Under the pieces are notes generated by a model that was not told where the DNA came from, made no database searches, and worked only from the letters and a program-made list of their open reading frames with translations. A DNA stretch of 64,000 nucleotides, from the NCBI GenBank assembly GCA_000467715.1, contig AJFK01000025.1, positions 1-64,000 on the forward strand, given 5' to 3'. This DNA is from Hysterium pulicare CBS 123377. Taxonomy: Eukaryota; Ascomycota; Dothideomycetes; Hysteriales; Hysteriaceae. The position numbers and the translations under genes are program-made. Below are positions 1-8,896 of the stretch, one piece after another. Numbering within the stretch: position 1 is the first letter of the stretch; the number at the start of each line of letters is the position of its first letter.

Positions 1-322
1 AGGACCACTAGGACTGGGAGGGGGTGGAGAGGATGAGAGAGTTGGTGAATGGCTAGGTTCTGGATGGGTATGAGTGAGAAAAGGGATTGTATAAGATATT
101 GTATTTCTATAGCCCTTTTCTTGAGTAGGCTTCTCTACGATAATAGAATCCTCTTACTTCTACACAGTGTACGGGTATTGAACTTGATTTGAAGCGCTTC
201 CCACGGACCGATCTGGTCGGGTACAGCGACTAGAAAGATTGATACTAAGTGCTACCTATGCCCTGAACGCCACGCAATCCCCACCCAGCCAGTAGGTATT
301 ATGTCCATTGAGAAAGGGGATA
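1..322. other. Intergenic, 3' flank of calcineurin B gene
   Basis: Nothing coding is seen. It is moderately AT-rich and is presumably the 3' UTR and downstream flank of the calcineurin B gene on the minus strand. Confidence 0.5.
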
Positions 323-1135
323 TTAGAATTGATCTAGCGTCATACTCATTTGAACATCTGTGGTCTCCACCATCTTTGTGAATTCCTCAAAGCTGATCTT
401 GCCGTCCCGATCTAGGTCTGCCTCCATGATCGTCTTGTCCACAATCTGTAGTGGAGCTTTATGTTAGCCCATGCTCTCCAACTAGATCACATCCCCATTA
501 TTCCCCATGGAGCCTCCCTCCTCTCCTCCACGCAACTGAATCCACAAGAACGTACCTGTTGCAATTGTTGGTCTTTGAGATTGCTCCCCACCATCATCTT
601 CAGCACAATGAACAACTCCCCATTACTGATATACCCGTCCCTATCAATATCATACACCTTGAATGCGAACCTCAGCTTCTCCTCCTTATTCCCCTTGGAG
701 CTGAAAGCCGAAAGCCCAGACACAAATTCCTGAAAGTCGACATCCCCACCACCGTCCTCGTCGAAGATAGCAATCATACGGGTAGCGAGCGGGTTCGAGG
801 AGACCTGGGGTAGAGCGAGGAATTCATCTCGTTCGATAGTACCGGAGTTGTCCTGCAGGGAGAAAGGAGGTTAGCGGGGTTCTGATCTCTCGAAGAAGGC
901 ACCGGAGAGACAATGGGCAGATATAGGGAGGAGCCGTACTTTATCCAATTTCATAAACCGCTTGCGCAGTCTGTCAACCTCCTCTCGATCAACTATCACA
1001 ATGTCAGCCTGAACTTTTTCAGCCCCGCGTTCCTTCGCGCACACGAGCTGCTCCTGCCCCGCTGCAAACAGGAATTGACGTACAATTTGAGCCGGAGGCG
1101 ATGTTGTCTAGTATAGCAGAGTTCGCGTTCCCCAT
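323..1135 (-). CDS. cnb1: Calcineurin regulatory subunit B
   Basis: Ca2+-binding regulatory subunit of the phosphatase calcineurin (PP2B); with the catalytic A subunit it relays Ca2+/calmodulin signals to Crz1-type regulators, stress response and growth. Four exons read on the minus strand: 1135-1084, 992-940, 852-556 and 445-323, with introns starting GTACGT, GTACGG and GTACGT and ending TAG or CAG. The product is 174 aa, the usual family length. It starts [12 protein letters not shown] (N-myristoylation-type MG) and carries four EF-hands, including [37 protein letters not shown] and [13 protein letters not shown]; it ends in MTLDQF. The gene is head to head with the Atg43-like gene (269-bp spacer). 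Identification is near certain because almost the whole sequence matches the highly conserved fungal family; exon boundaries are inferred from splice sites but close in frame. Confidence 0.96.
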
Positions 1136-1404
1136 CTTGGCGGTTGGATGGGATGAGTGGTGGAGTTATGGGGTGGTGTTTGGTAGTCGTGGGGCTGCTG
1201 TCGTTTTGGCTCCTGCGAGAACCGGTCCCGCGGCGGCATGTGGCTCGTGCGTCAAATCTGGGAATTATTAGATCCGTGTGGGATGTTCCGCGCCGAAAGG
1301 CTTGCTTCGTGAAGGGGAAGTGCCCGAGGTTCGACACCATCATAGCTGTTCGGTCCACATTTCGCCATTGACACGCACGCAAAAACAGTCGAGTCATCAA
1401 CACA
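1136..1404. promoter_or_regulatory. Shared promoter region, cnb1 / ATG43-like
   Basis: A 269-bp spacer between two divergent start codons, so it must hold both 5' UTRs and both core promoters. I see no clear TATA box. A shared control is inferred from the spacing only. Confidence 0.45.
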
Positions 1405-1989
1405 ATGGCAGACGGTGTCGGCGAGATCGCCTCTGTTATCCAATCCGCCTCAATCAACAAACATCCAGATCCAACTCACGACATTAATCCCTCGACCGCC
1501 GCATCAGCCAAAGAACCCGTCCGCCTCTCTGAACATGCAGACGAAACCGCTTCCGACGTCGGCGAAGATGAGATCCCAATATCGGTGCTGCGGCCCATAC
1601 CGAGGAGGTCGAACATGCCTCCGCTGCCAGATCTGAGGTTCGAGCAGAGCTATTTGAAGAGTATCGAGAAGGCGGAGAGTTGGAAGGGGGTATTATACAT
1701 TACACTGAAGGATCAGGTATGCTCAGATGTAGCAGAGCTTGTTTGCGGGGATGTACTGATAACCGGATAGGTCGTGCTGTGCTTGGCTCAAGGTGTGCTC
1801 TGGACGCTTCTCCTTAGTGGCTGGCGTCACTTCAACCGGTCAACGAAGTTTAACGGTCAGAGTGTGGGCGCGAGGATAAGAAGATGGTGGTGGGGTATTA
1901 ATAACTGGACACTTCCGAAGGAGGGGATGAGGGATAGGAATTTGGCGAAGCAGGTATCGGATGTGAGTAGAAGCTTTATGAGGGTCTGA
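1405..1989 (+). CDS. ATG43: DUF1770 / Atg43-like mitophagy receptor homologue
   Basis: Two exons, 1405-1716 and 1771-1989, with a 54-nt intron (GTATGC...GATAG); 176 aa. The N-terminal half is polar and acidic. The core, from about residue 70, reads PPLPDLRFEQSYL, then SWKGVLYITLKDQ, then a hydrophobic segment (VVLCLAQGVLWTLLLSGW) that can span a membrane, then a basic Trp-rich stretch (RIRRWWWGINNW). This is the DUF1770 pattern found in ascomycetes; in fission yeast the family member Atg43 sits in the mitochondrial outer membrane and tethers Atg8 for mitophagy. Function here is inferred from the family. The last 10 residues are uncertain because another GTGAGT donor lies near 1961 and a further exon cannot be excluded. 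Confidence 0.75.
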
Positions 1990-2669
1990 TGGCCTTTTAC
2001 TGTGGTTACGAGGCAGCAAGAATTGTAGCTAATATAGGACACAGTACTACGAAGGCGAATTTGCGAGTGCGGCTCAAGATTAGTGTTGGTGAAGGGGGTG
2101 CTTGTACATTTCATGAGCATTGCTGGCGTTTGGGATACCTGCTCATAGATATGATGGAAGCATTGATTAAATTAAATGTAAGGCACTTTTGTATTGTGCG
2201 CACAAATTCTTGAGTCTAGCTGCTACTAGAGGCTGTGATGATACTGATTTTGCATGACCACATCATGACTACATCTGGAAGAGAGGATCCATGGTAGGTG
2301 TCATTAACGATAATAATGCAAACTCCCTTAGCTGTATAAGTCTAGAAAGCACCTGTTCTATACAATACTTTCTGAATAACCTTAGGGATGGCAACTTGCT
2401 TTTAAGCCTTGTCCAGAGTCTAAATCAGCGTTGTAGGCTGCTGGTAAAAAAGGTGGTAGGCGTAGACCCACCCTGCAAAAACAACAAACTATAACACCCT
2501 GTGTGCTCAGAATTACTAATAATAAAGTGAAATACTCCAGTTGACCTTTTTAGTAAAGATCCTAAAGCCAGACCTCTCCTACCAAGCAAGGTGATAATTA
2601 GCTTCACTTCATTCGCCTTCACCTTTCCACCTAACAAGCATCCTTCGAGACCAGAGTGGATCTCTCAAA
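1990..2669. other. Intergenic, AT-rich
   Basis: No convincing coding frame. It is AT-rich in the middle (about 2150-2600) and holds the 3' flank of the Atg43-like gene and the promoter of the first BTB gene. Confidence 0.4.
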
Positions 2670-3499
2670 ATGGCCGACTCTAGTCCTACTACACCAACCA
2701 AACGTCCAGCAACGTCTTCCGGCACCGCGAAAAAGAGGTTACGTTACTCTATAGACGAGGGTCCTAGGTAAGATCACTACGAAGCTTATCACGGCTTGAG
2801 CTAACTGAGGGCAGCATTGGCTCCAATATCATCAAGGTACATGTGGGCGCAGAAACAAATGGCGAGGATTTTATTATTCACGAAGACCTCATTCGGAAGA
2901 GCTCTGCTTTCTTTGACGCTGCTCTTCGTAACCCGTGGAAGGAGTCTACTGAGCGGATGGTGCACCTCCCGAAAATGCGTCCGATGATGTTCAAAATCTA
3001 TCTAAAGTGGCTATACACCGGCAAATTCTTCATCCAACAAGAAGAGGATGGCAAGACGAAGAAGATCGAGGGCACTGATGCACTGGTTTCCACCAGCAAG
3101 GAGTGGAATAGATGGCATGCGTGTTACGCCATGGGTGCCTTCCTTCAAGACTTGGATTTTCAAGATGCTGCACTCGATGCATGCGTGGAGAGAATGAATG
3201 ACAAGCAAACAGTTTACACTCAGCTGCCTCTCCACGTCTACGAGAACTCCACGGGCGCTTCTCCAGCAAGAAAACTAGCCATCGACCTTGTCATATCCTC
3301 CTTCCACATCGGATGTCTAAGACGCTACCAACAGACCATGAGTCCTCCCGAATTCGTCAAAGATCTCTTAGCCGCGCTCATCGAAGTGAATTGCGGAGCC
3401 GAGAAACCAGAAGACCCGAGAAAAACCACCGACCCTTGCAAATTTCACGAGCATTCTCGGCTCAACAAGCCTTGCTACAGAACCAGGTTTCCACAGTGA
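2670..3499 (+). CDS. BTB/POZ domain protein, short form (array gene 1)
   Basis: Two exons, 2670-2767 and 2815-3499 (47-nt intron, GTAAGA...GCAG); 260 aa. A short Ser/Thr/Lys-rich N-terminus leads into a BTB fold: VHVGAETNGEDFIIHEDLI, then RKSSAFFDAALRNPWKES, then IYLKWLYTGKFF. A helical BACK-like part follows with the motif ENSTGASPARKLAIDL (about residues 190-205). The C-terminus carries CKFHEHSRLNKPC, a possible metal site (C-x2-H-x-H-x6-C). BTB proteins usually dimerise and either recruit Cul3 ubiquitin ligase or act in nuclear scaffolds; nothing here tells which. It is the first of four related genes in this array. The start is the first ATG before the intron and fits the frame. Confidence 0.85.
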
Positions 3500-4288
3500 C
3501 ATAAGACACTCATGTGCTATGACAGGATATGTACCTGGAGCTATAGGACTGTGGGTGCTTTAACCACGATCACTTCGAACCTATTTCCAAGTCTCTCATT
3601 CAGGGGACGGAGCTAGCAGGCGTCAGGCAAGGTTTTAGCATTGATCATGGGTATTTCTCTCAGCAATATATGGTTCTAAAAATTGGCTCGTTTGAGCAGA
3701 TCTAAAACTTGGATCATTTGAACAGTTGGTAGTTCAGGACACAATAGCATTTACTCTTGAAGATTTCGTTTCATCCTAGATTATGGACACGAAAAAATTT
3801 CTACTTATCTGAAGCAGGGAAAAGTTATCGCAGTCATCCTACCAGATGCCCCTAGTGTGGATCTAACTCACATTAATTGCGCAAGCCGAGTATATCTACT
3901 TTTCTCATTGTATTGTGCACTCATAATTCGAGTGCTTTACTTAGCCTAAGCTTAGACTGAGCTCCTTCCTTCTATGTCCGCAGCACAGGTGAGGTTGCCC
4001 AAGCCGGAACAACGTTAGGACGCGCCGCCATTCTCGTGATTTTTTCAACCGTCTTCCTCTCTCTCACCTTCAGGTCAAGCTACGCGACCTTTCCATTCCT
4101 TGCCCATGAGCAAGATCTACGACACAAACACAAGGCAATCATCTGTCAAGCCATCGACTCCCTCCTCTTATCAGAAACACGATTGAGGTATGTCTCTTCG
4201 GTTACCTCCCACTTTCTTGGCTTCGTGTACTTCGCGAGCGCTCAGCAAAGATCAGAGAGCTAAGGTATCACCAGCTTCAAGCCTGGAG
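3500..4288. other. Intergenic between BTB genes 1 and 2
   Basis: No gene seen. An open frame from 4190 runs into BTB gene 2 in the same frame, so a longer N-terminus for that gene (starting MSLRLPPTF) is possible. Confidence 0.35.
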
Positions 4289-5166
4289 ATGGTATCGAAC
4301 AAACGTCCAGTAGACCCGGAGGAGCCGTTCTCGCCGCGGTCAGTCAAGATTCGTCATACCTACGAGAGTGCGCTAGAGTAAGTACCTCACTTGATCCTTT
4401 CGTACCGCAATCAGAATCAAATTTGATACCGTTCCATCTCTGACAATGATTTAGTTTAGGAGCGCGCCAAAAAACGATAATTGTTCGCACGGGGCTTCCT
4501 AAAACATATGAATTTGCCATTCACGAGTCTGTTCTCCGTCAAAGTTCCGCCTTCTTCGAGAACGCTCTGAAAGGCTCATGGAAAGAGTCTCAAGAAGGGG
4601 TCATTAATCTCCCAGACATTCGCACAGATACGTTCCACCTCTACCAGCAGTGGCTTTACTTGGGGAAACTTCTTACCCGGCAGCCGAGCGACAAGAAAGG
4701 AGACACGATCGAGAACACCGACCCCCAAGACAACGAGTGGGAAATCTTAATGGAGCTTTACGCCTTCGGGGACAGGATGCAGAGTTTTGACTTCAAAGGT
4801 GCTATCATCGATTCTATGGCAGAAAAGCTATTGTACTGGACGATGGATAACAAGCTAGAGCCTCCTTTCGAAGCATTAGCAAAATGCATCTACCAGCACT
4901 CTACTGCTCAATCTGCCGGCAGGAAATTCGCGATCGGGTTCACGCTTCACTTCGGGAAAAAACCACAGATTCGAGAATTTATCAACAATAAAAAAGATCA
5001 TCCCGAACTCAGTCGGGATCTGCTTGACGAACTCCTCGACGAGCATGTAGGCATGCGCGAATGGGCAGGACCACCGGAATGGCTTTTTGAAGCCGATTGT
5101 ACTTTCCACGAGCACCAGACATCGAAGAAACCATGCTACGAGTCCAGAGCACTTTTTCAGCGTTGA
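4289..5166 (+). CDS. BTB/POZ domain protein, short form (array gene 2)
   Basis: Two exons, 4289-4377 and 4455-5166 (intron GTAAGT...TTTAG); 266 aa from the ATG at 4289, which gives an N-terminus (MVSNKRPVDPEEP) like that of gene 1. An upstream in-frame ATG at 4190 would add 33 residues. The BTB part reads IIVRTGLPKTYEFAIHESVL, RQSSAFFENALKGSWKES, then LYQQWLYLGKLL. A helical part follows with IYQHSTAQSAGRKFAIGF, the counterpart of the motif in gene 1. The protein ends with CTFHEHQTSKKPC, the same C-x2-H-x-H-x6-C spacing as gene 1. Tandem with gene 1 on the same strand about 790 bp downstream, so most likely a tandem duplicate, now strongly diverged. Confidence 0.84.
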
Positions 5167-5689
5167 GTGAAGATTTCCAAGAGTGTTTTTGTCACACTAT
5201 GCAACGAATTTAATGGGTTCTCGAGAAGGTGAAAATATGTCCGAGGGCGCGCGGAGACGGCTCATGATAACGGTTTCCATCTCTGGTCGTCTTGCGGAAA
5301 TGTACTAATCTGAATTCCCATGAAATGATGTTGAATATATATATTCGGAGGGGGTTGCGATCACAACCGAGAAACTATCCTGTTAACAGGAAAGAACTGC
5401 GTAGATTCCCCTTCCTTACTTATATCGAGCTTAAACACAAATGAGTTTAGCGAAAGACTCTTGCACACCCGTAGAGAATGGCATTGCATCCAGTAGTCTC
5501 CAATACTGAAGTTCACAGAAACTTCCATATGTGGATGACAAATCTAAGTTTCGACATATCTCTTCGCGGTCATGCTTAGAAGCAAAAATCCGATCGTTCG
5601 TCGGACATCTCACAGAAAATAAAACGTAAAACATGGTCATACTCTCTACCATCACCTTTTGATCAATCCCGTTCAACACTTTACCCCCC
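5167..5689. other. Intergenic between BTB gene 2 and NUMT
   Basis: No convincing coding frame. A short alternating TA run lies near 5335-5343. It is the 3' flank of BTB gene 2. Confidence 0.35.
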
Positions 5690-5965
5690 ACACACACTAG
5701 ATTTATTGTTACAGCTGCAGATGTAATTCATTCATTTGCAATCCCTGCTTTAGGTATTAAATGTGATGCTTATCCAGGTAGATTAAATCAAGTTTCTGTT
5801 CTTATTAATAGAATAGGGACATTTTATGGTCAATGTTCAGAAATTTGTGGAATATTACATAGTTCTATGCCTATAGTTGTACAATTAGTGTCTATAGAAA
5901 AATTCTTGGTTTGATTACAAGAACTATAATGGTTAATTTTTTCATTTGTTTTTTTTAAATATTAA
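5690..5965 (+). pseudogene. cox2 (fragment): NUMT: 3' end of mitochondrial cox2
   Basis: Nuclear copy of mitochondrial DNA. From about 5690 the frame reads [20 protein letters not shown], then [13 protein letters not shown], then [17 protein letters not shown], and ends KFLVWLQEL with a TAA at 5927-5929. This is the Cu-A domain and C-terminus of cytochrome c oxidase subunit 2, including the copper ligands C-x3-C, H and M. The Trp in the last motif is coded by TGA at 5912-5914, which is Trp only in the fungal mitochondrial code. Codons are strongly A/T-ending, unlike the neighbours. About 35 nt of T-rich sequence past the stop may also be mitochondrial. The frame is otherwise open over about 80 codons, which suggests a fairly recent insertion. 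There is no start, so it is not a working gene. Confidence 0.93.
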
Positions 5966-6108
5966 TCACATGGTTCTCTATGTATTCATATTGCTATACC
6001 CTCTGCTCTCAACCGGATATCGGCCTGGGTCACTACATTATTTTCATCATGGGCCTCGTCGTTTCCACTCATAGTCACATCGCTATGTTTTTGTGTCTTC
6101 CCCTTATC

Positions 6109-6621
6109 TCAGCGAGTCTCATCGTGATGCCCTCCCATCTCAAGCCGGTCATTTCCTTCTGCATCAGGCCAATCATGACCGCCATGTTCTCCATCATTGA
6201 ATTGCTCATTTCTGTATCCATCTCGATCACTATAGCCGCCCTGCTCTTCATCCTCAAACACCACAGTCCCATATAAGGGATGACAAGGGTACCGTCCCTC
6301 TTCATCCCTCTCATCCTCCCTGTAATACACCGGGACCGGCCCGCTAATAAACTCCTTGATTATTCCATCACCCCAGCCCTCCCGCTTTAAGAAGCCATCA
6401 GTTCTCTTCCCTGGCCTGGCCAGCCTGTAAGAATTCCTTACATGCCCACTTTCGTTGTTCCAATAGACAGGGACAGGTCCAATGGCAACTTCCTTGAGCC
6501 TATCAAACTCCCAGTCATCGGCATGAAAGCGAAGCTTTTTTTGGAACTGATGTTCATTTAAGCCCGTGTAGTTGTAGATTTTGTAGGAAAGTTCGTTAGA
6601 GTTGGCAGGTGCTTCGGGCAC
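6109..6621 (-). pseudogene. Unrecognised gene fragment with internal repeat, no ATG start
   Basis: An open frame of 170 codons on the minus strand that I do not recognise. It has no ATG near its 5' end; just upstream (about 6638) is a splice-acceptor-like CTATTCTAG followed by AT-rich sequence without a plausible first exon. It is therefore an internal or last exon cut off from its start, or a relic. The product holds two imperfect copies of one unit: DDWEFDRLKEVAIGPVPVYW and GWGDGIIKEFISGPVPVYY, about 50 residues apart. The C-terminus is rich in Gly, Asp and His (GGYSDRDGYRNEQ). No signal peptide or membrane segment is visible. It lies between the cox2 NUMT and the third BTB gene. Confidence 0.4.
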
Positions 6622-6639
6622 GTGCGGGAAGTTTCTAGA

Positions 6640-6774
6640 ATAGTAATTATTTTTATTCTTTTTATATTAAACTATAGTTATTCTTTATATAGAGTAAACT
6701 CCTAGCTAGTATTAGTACAGCCTACCTTCCTATGTAGATTATTATTAGAATTTGATACTTTTCATCATCACCTT
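6640..6774. other. Short AT-rich tract
   Basis: A very AT-rich stretch of about 130 bp with tatta/ctagctag motifs between the gene fragment and the third BTB gene. It could be a remnant of a mutated repeat, but it is too short to assign. Confidence 0.3.
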
Positions 6775-8490
6775 TCAACTGTTAGGCAGCTTGACGTAGG
6801 TTTCTTCGAGATGACGGGTATCCTGATAGCTGTCTTCAGTATCTGACATCGCAGCATCACCGTCACCGTCGAAGTAGCTCGGCGCAATGTTCCTCTCCTC
6901 TTCCCTCTTCTTCCTATCCTGCTCGTTCCTCTCCCTCTCCGGCTCTTCATAGACATGCTTGTAGCACAACTCCTCATGCTTCGCATGCTCATGATACTTC
7001 TCACAAAACTTCACATCATTAACCTCAGAAATCCTATTCGTCTCCGGATACGCCGTAGCCGCGAGCAGCGCCCACGTTAAATCTTCATGCCACCCATCCG
7101 GTCCCGCATCCGCGATCTTACGCAATCCTTTCTCGCCTTTAACCGCGATAATATCGATCCAAAATCTCCTCGCACCGGAGTCACGCGATGTGAATTCCCA
7201 TAGATCATTGAGGTCCTCGGGCTCGAAGTCTAGGATACCAATTGAGGTTTCTCGAGCTTCTCCATCGTTTGTGGTTGATGTGCGTTTGGACGCCTGCATG
7301 TTGTCCGTGGCAGAGTAGTGTTGTGCCATTTGCGTGAAGTATTGGTCGCGCCAGTGGTCTACTACCATATCGCAGATGAAGGGCGTTTTCATGTAGGCAG
7401 CTGTATGATACAGTTCGAAGAGCTCATGAGATGTCCACTTGATGGGAGTGGATGGATGCTCTACACCACCCTTGGCTTGAGACGCTTTTCCATTGCTCGT
7501 GTTCATCTGTCCACCAACATCCGCTCCCGTCTCCTCAGATGGGTAGGTGACGATAGGTATATCCCTATCTGGAAGACTCGCCCGAGGCAACGTCATCAGA
7601 ATCAGGAAGTACCTCACATACGCCATCACATGCCTCCCATCCAAGTCCGCATGAAATTTCATAGGCTCTTGCTGGAGGGCTTTTACTATTCTAGGAGCGT
7701 GCTCCTTGCACAAATCAATAGGGACATTGATGAAAGCTTTCTCCTCTCCTAGATCGAAGACCAGTTCGAATTCGGTTTCATCCCGCAGAGGAATGGGACG
7801 TCCTTTGGAAAGAAACAAAGCACCATCCTTGGTGGATGATGGTTGCTTGGTTTCCGCTGTTGGTTTCTCGTTTCTGAAGGGAACATGCTTTTTACTCGTA
7901 ATTGCGCCAGCCGCGCTAGTTTTAGAGTCAGCACCGACAATGCTCGGGATTCTAGTCTCCCTAGAGCTCCTCTCCCCGAGACGGTGAATACGGCTCGTTG
8001 TAGGCTTAGGACGTCGAGAGAACATGGAGGGGTTTTTGGCCAATCGCTTTCTCACTTCTGCAAAGGCTGCTGGATTTCTAGCACATAACTCCCTCAACCT
8101 CGTCATGGTATCCGTCTTTTTGACCGCCTCGACTTCCCCCTTTTTAGGATCTGGTGCGTCGCTGATGAGCTGAATAGCATCATTCGCCCTATCGTGGCGG
8201 GAGAATCGCACTTTTTTTCTCCGATGCTCTTGATCTGCATGGCCCTTGGTGCTTTCAAGAGACTCATCGGTTTCAGTGTCGGTTGCTGATCCATCAGTTG
8301 CTGCTAGAGACTTTTTCTTTTTCTGGGCAGGTTTTGGTTCATACTTCTTGGAGAAATTATACCGCGATTCTGAAGATTGGAGGCAATCTTTAGGAGAACC
8401 GCCGGTGGAGGAAGAGGGGGCTTTGCGCTTTCTGGGAGTTACAGATCTCGAAGGAGCGTTACTACTTGGTGGATCTATATTTTGATCCAT
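6775..8490 (-). CDS. BTB-like domain protein, long form (array gene 3)
   Basis: Single exon, 571 aa, ATG at 8490. About the first 230 residues are low-complexity and charged with NLS-like basic runs (RKRKAP, EHRRKKVRFSRH). A diverged BTB core follows: FELVFDLGEEKAFINVPIDL and KEHAPRIVKALQQEP. The second half holds WTSHELFELYHTAAYM, then CDMVVDHWRDQYF, then LWEFTSRDSGARRFWIDI, which aligns with ENSTGASPARKLAIDL of array gene 1. Near the C-terminus is CEKYHEHAKHEELC (C-x3-H-x-H-x6-C), followed by an Arg/Glu-rich tail with acidic DGDGDAAMSD. The last feature recurs in gene 4 (DKDGDFEMSDVDEEW). Probably nuclear, inferred from the basic N-terminus. Exact function unknown. Confidence 0.83.
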   Translation of the reverse strand: MDQNIDPPSSNAPSRSVTPRKRKAPSSSTGGSPKDCLQSSESRYNFSKKYEPKPAQKKKKSLAATDGSATDTETDESLESTKGHADQEHRRKKVRFSRHDRANDAIQLISDAPDPKKGEVEAVKKTDTMTRLRELCARNPAAFAEVRKRLAKNPSMFSRRPKPTTSRIHRLGERSSRETRIPSIVGADSKTSAAGAITSKKHVPFRNEKPTAETKQPSSTKDGALFLSKGRPIPLRDETEFELVFDLGEEKAFINVPIDLCKEHAPRIVKALQQEPMKFHADLDGRHVMAYVRYFLILMTLPRASLPDRDIPIVTYPSEETGADVGGQMNTSNGKASQAKGGVEHPSTPIKWTSHELFELYHTAAYMKTPFICDMVVDHWRDQYFTQMAQHYSATDNMQASKRTSTTNDGEARETSIGILDFEPEDLNDLWEFTSRDSGARRFWIDIIAVKGEKGLRKIADAGPDGWHEDLTWALLAATAYPETNRISEVNDVKFCEKYHEHAKHEELCYKHVYEEPERERNEQDRKKREEERNIAPSYFDGDGDAAMSDTEDSYQDTRHLEETYVKLPNS

Positions 8491-8896
8491 AGGCCTCCGT
8501 TATATCCGAGGGTAGAGGCCAAGATACTTATCGAATAAAGAGATACGGGGGACGGTGCTTAACAGGGTTGTCCGAGAAGAGGTTGGTAACGGCTGACGAG
8601 AGTTTAGTAGGAACGAGCGAGTTCCAAAGTAGGAGAACAGGTCTAAGCAAGTTTAATATGGGGTCGCCTTCAGTGAAAGTTCCTGGTAGTAGGCTTGAAT
8701 ATGTAGGCGTAAGGCAACCACTTTCACCTGGAGGTGACGAAAAACAATGTGATTTAGGTGCTTTATTGAGACACACTAGAACTATCAAAGGCACTAACAC
8801 AAAAGTGAAAAGAATCTGAGACAAGTTTGCTTATGACTAGAGTCTGAGACAAATTTGCGTATCGCCGTGAAAGGTGACTTCGAGAATGATACGTGC
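8491..8896. other. Intergenic between BTB genes 3 and 4
   Basis: 406 bp holding the promoter of gene 3 and the 3' flank of gene 4. Nothing else is seen. Confidence 0.4.

Noticed and set aside
5431-5697. 88-codon minus-strand frame next to the NUMT
   Set aside because: No recognisable product; ends at the NUMT junction and looks like chance.
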